Both the position numbers and the translations under genes were made by a program. Of a DNA stretch of 64,000 nt, positions 63,885-64,000 are shown one piece after another. Source of the stretch: Xanthostigma xanthostigma (taxonomy: Eukaryota > Arthropoda > Insecta > Raphidioptera > Raphidiidae); the NCBI GenBank assembly GCA_963575645.1, contig OY754469.1:12542001-12606000 (forward strand), written 5' to 3'. Positions within the stretch are counted from its first letter, which is position 1. Each line of letters opens with the position of its first letter. The notes beneath the pieces were generated by a model. It saw nothing but the letters and a program-made list of their open reading frames with translations, had not been told where the DNA came from and ran no database searches.

Positions 63885-64000
<116 letters not shown>

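Overview
The window reads as AT-rich insect nuclear DNA, most likely from a moth or butterfly (Lepidoptera). Support for that order is recognition of several repeat motifs familiar from lepidopteran genomes: tails ending in GAAGTCGGTTAAAA (7053, 37660), a segment ending in ACGGAACCCTAAAAA (about 21555), Helitrons that begin TCTATACTAATAT and end near GCTAG|T, and the AAAAACTAAAACCCGA palindrome (361-635). This was judged by eye, without a database search. I find no host protein-coding gene, no rRNA and no intact tRNA gene. The longest open frame (338 codons, about 8.8-9.8 kb) belongs to a DNA transposon.

The window is a dense stack of mobile elements, mostly non-autonomous and often nested. 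Many boundaries can be proved from target-site duplications (TSDs). hAT elements with 8-bp TSDs lie at 1925, 3933, 35103, 43437, 52834 and 57092. PIF/Harbinger-type elements with 3-bp TTA/TAA TSDs lie at 1470, 14705 and 42821. TA-flanked, mariner-like elements lie at 12476, 17138, 51380 and 59745. TTAA-flanked elements lie at 19976 and 61968. Helitrons (A|TC...CTAG|T) lie at 30830, 36599, 44630, 47327, 60275 and 62321.

Retroelement material is limited to decayed pieces: an RNase H domain of a LINE (12.36-13.57 kb), the C-terminus and tail of another LINE (16.78-17.04 kb), and Penelope-like fragments at about 23.6, 29.1, 40.5, 46.2 and 60.8 kb. Three of these (23.6, 29.1 and 46.2 kb) hold motifs that look like small hammerhead ribozymes. 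Transposase or helicase remnants are recognisable for PIF/Harbinger (1593, 42980, and a MADF fragment at 4847), hAT (43547), mariner/Tc (17250), a Helitron helicase (47420), and an unclassified cysteine-rich transposase-like family (8675-10032).

The other strong theme is long inverted repeats. The largest is an almost perfect palindrome at 24.0-25.2 kb, with arms of about 570 bp, a 75-base loop and ten copies of GTCATCCG. It is nested inside a weaker inverted repeat spanning about 23.85-25.69 kb. Further foldbacks occur about every 2-4 kb. Several empty-site comparisons within the window give the order of insertion, for example long-TIR element, then Harbinger, then hAT at 42.7-44.5 kb.

The remaining stretches are AT-rich, with no recognisable coding or RNA feature, and are listed as such.
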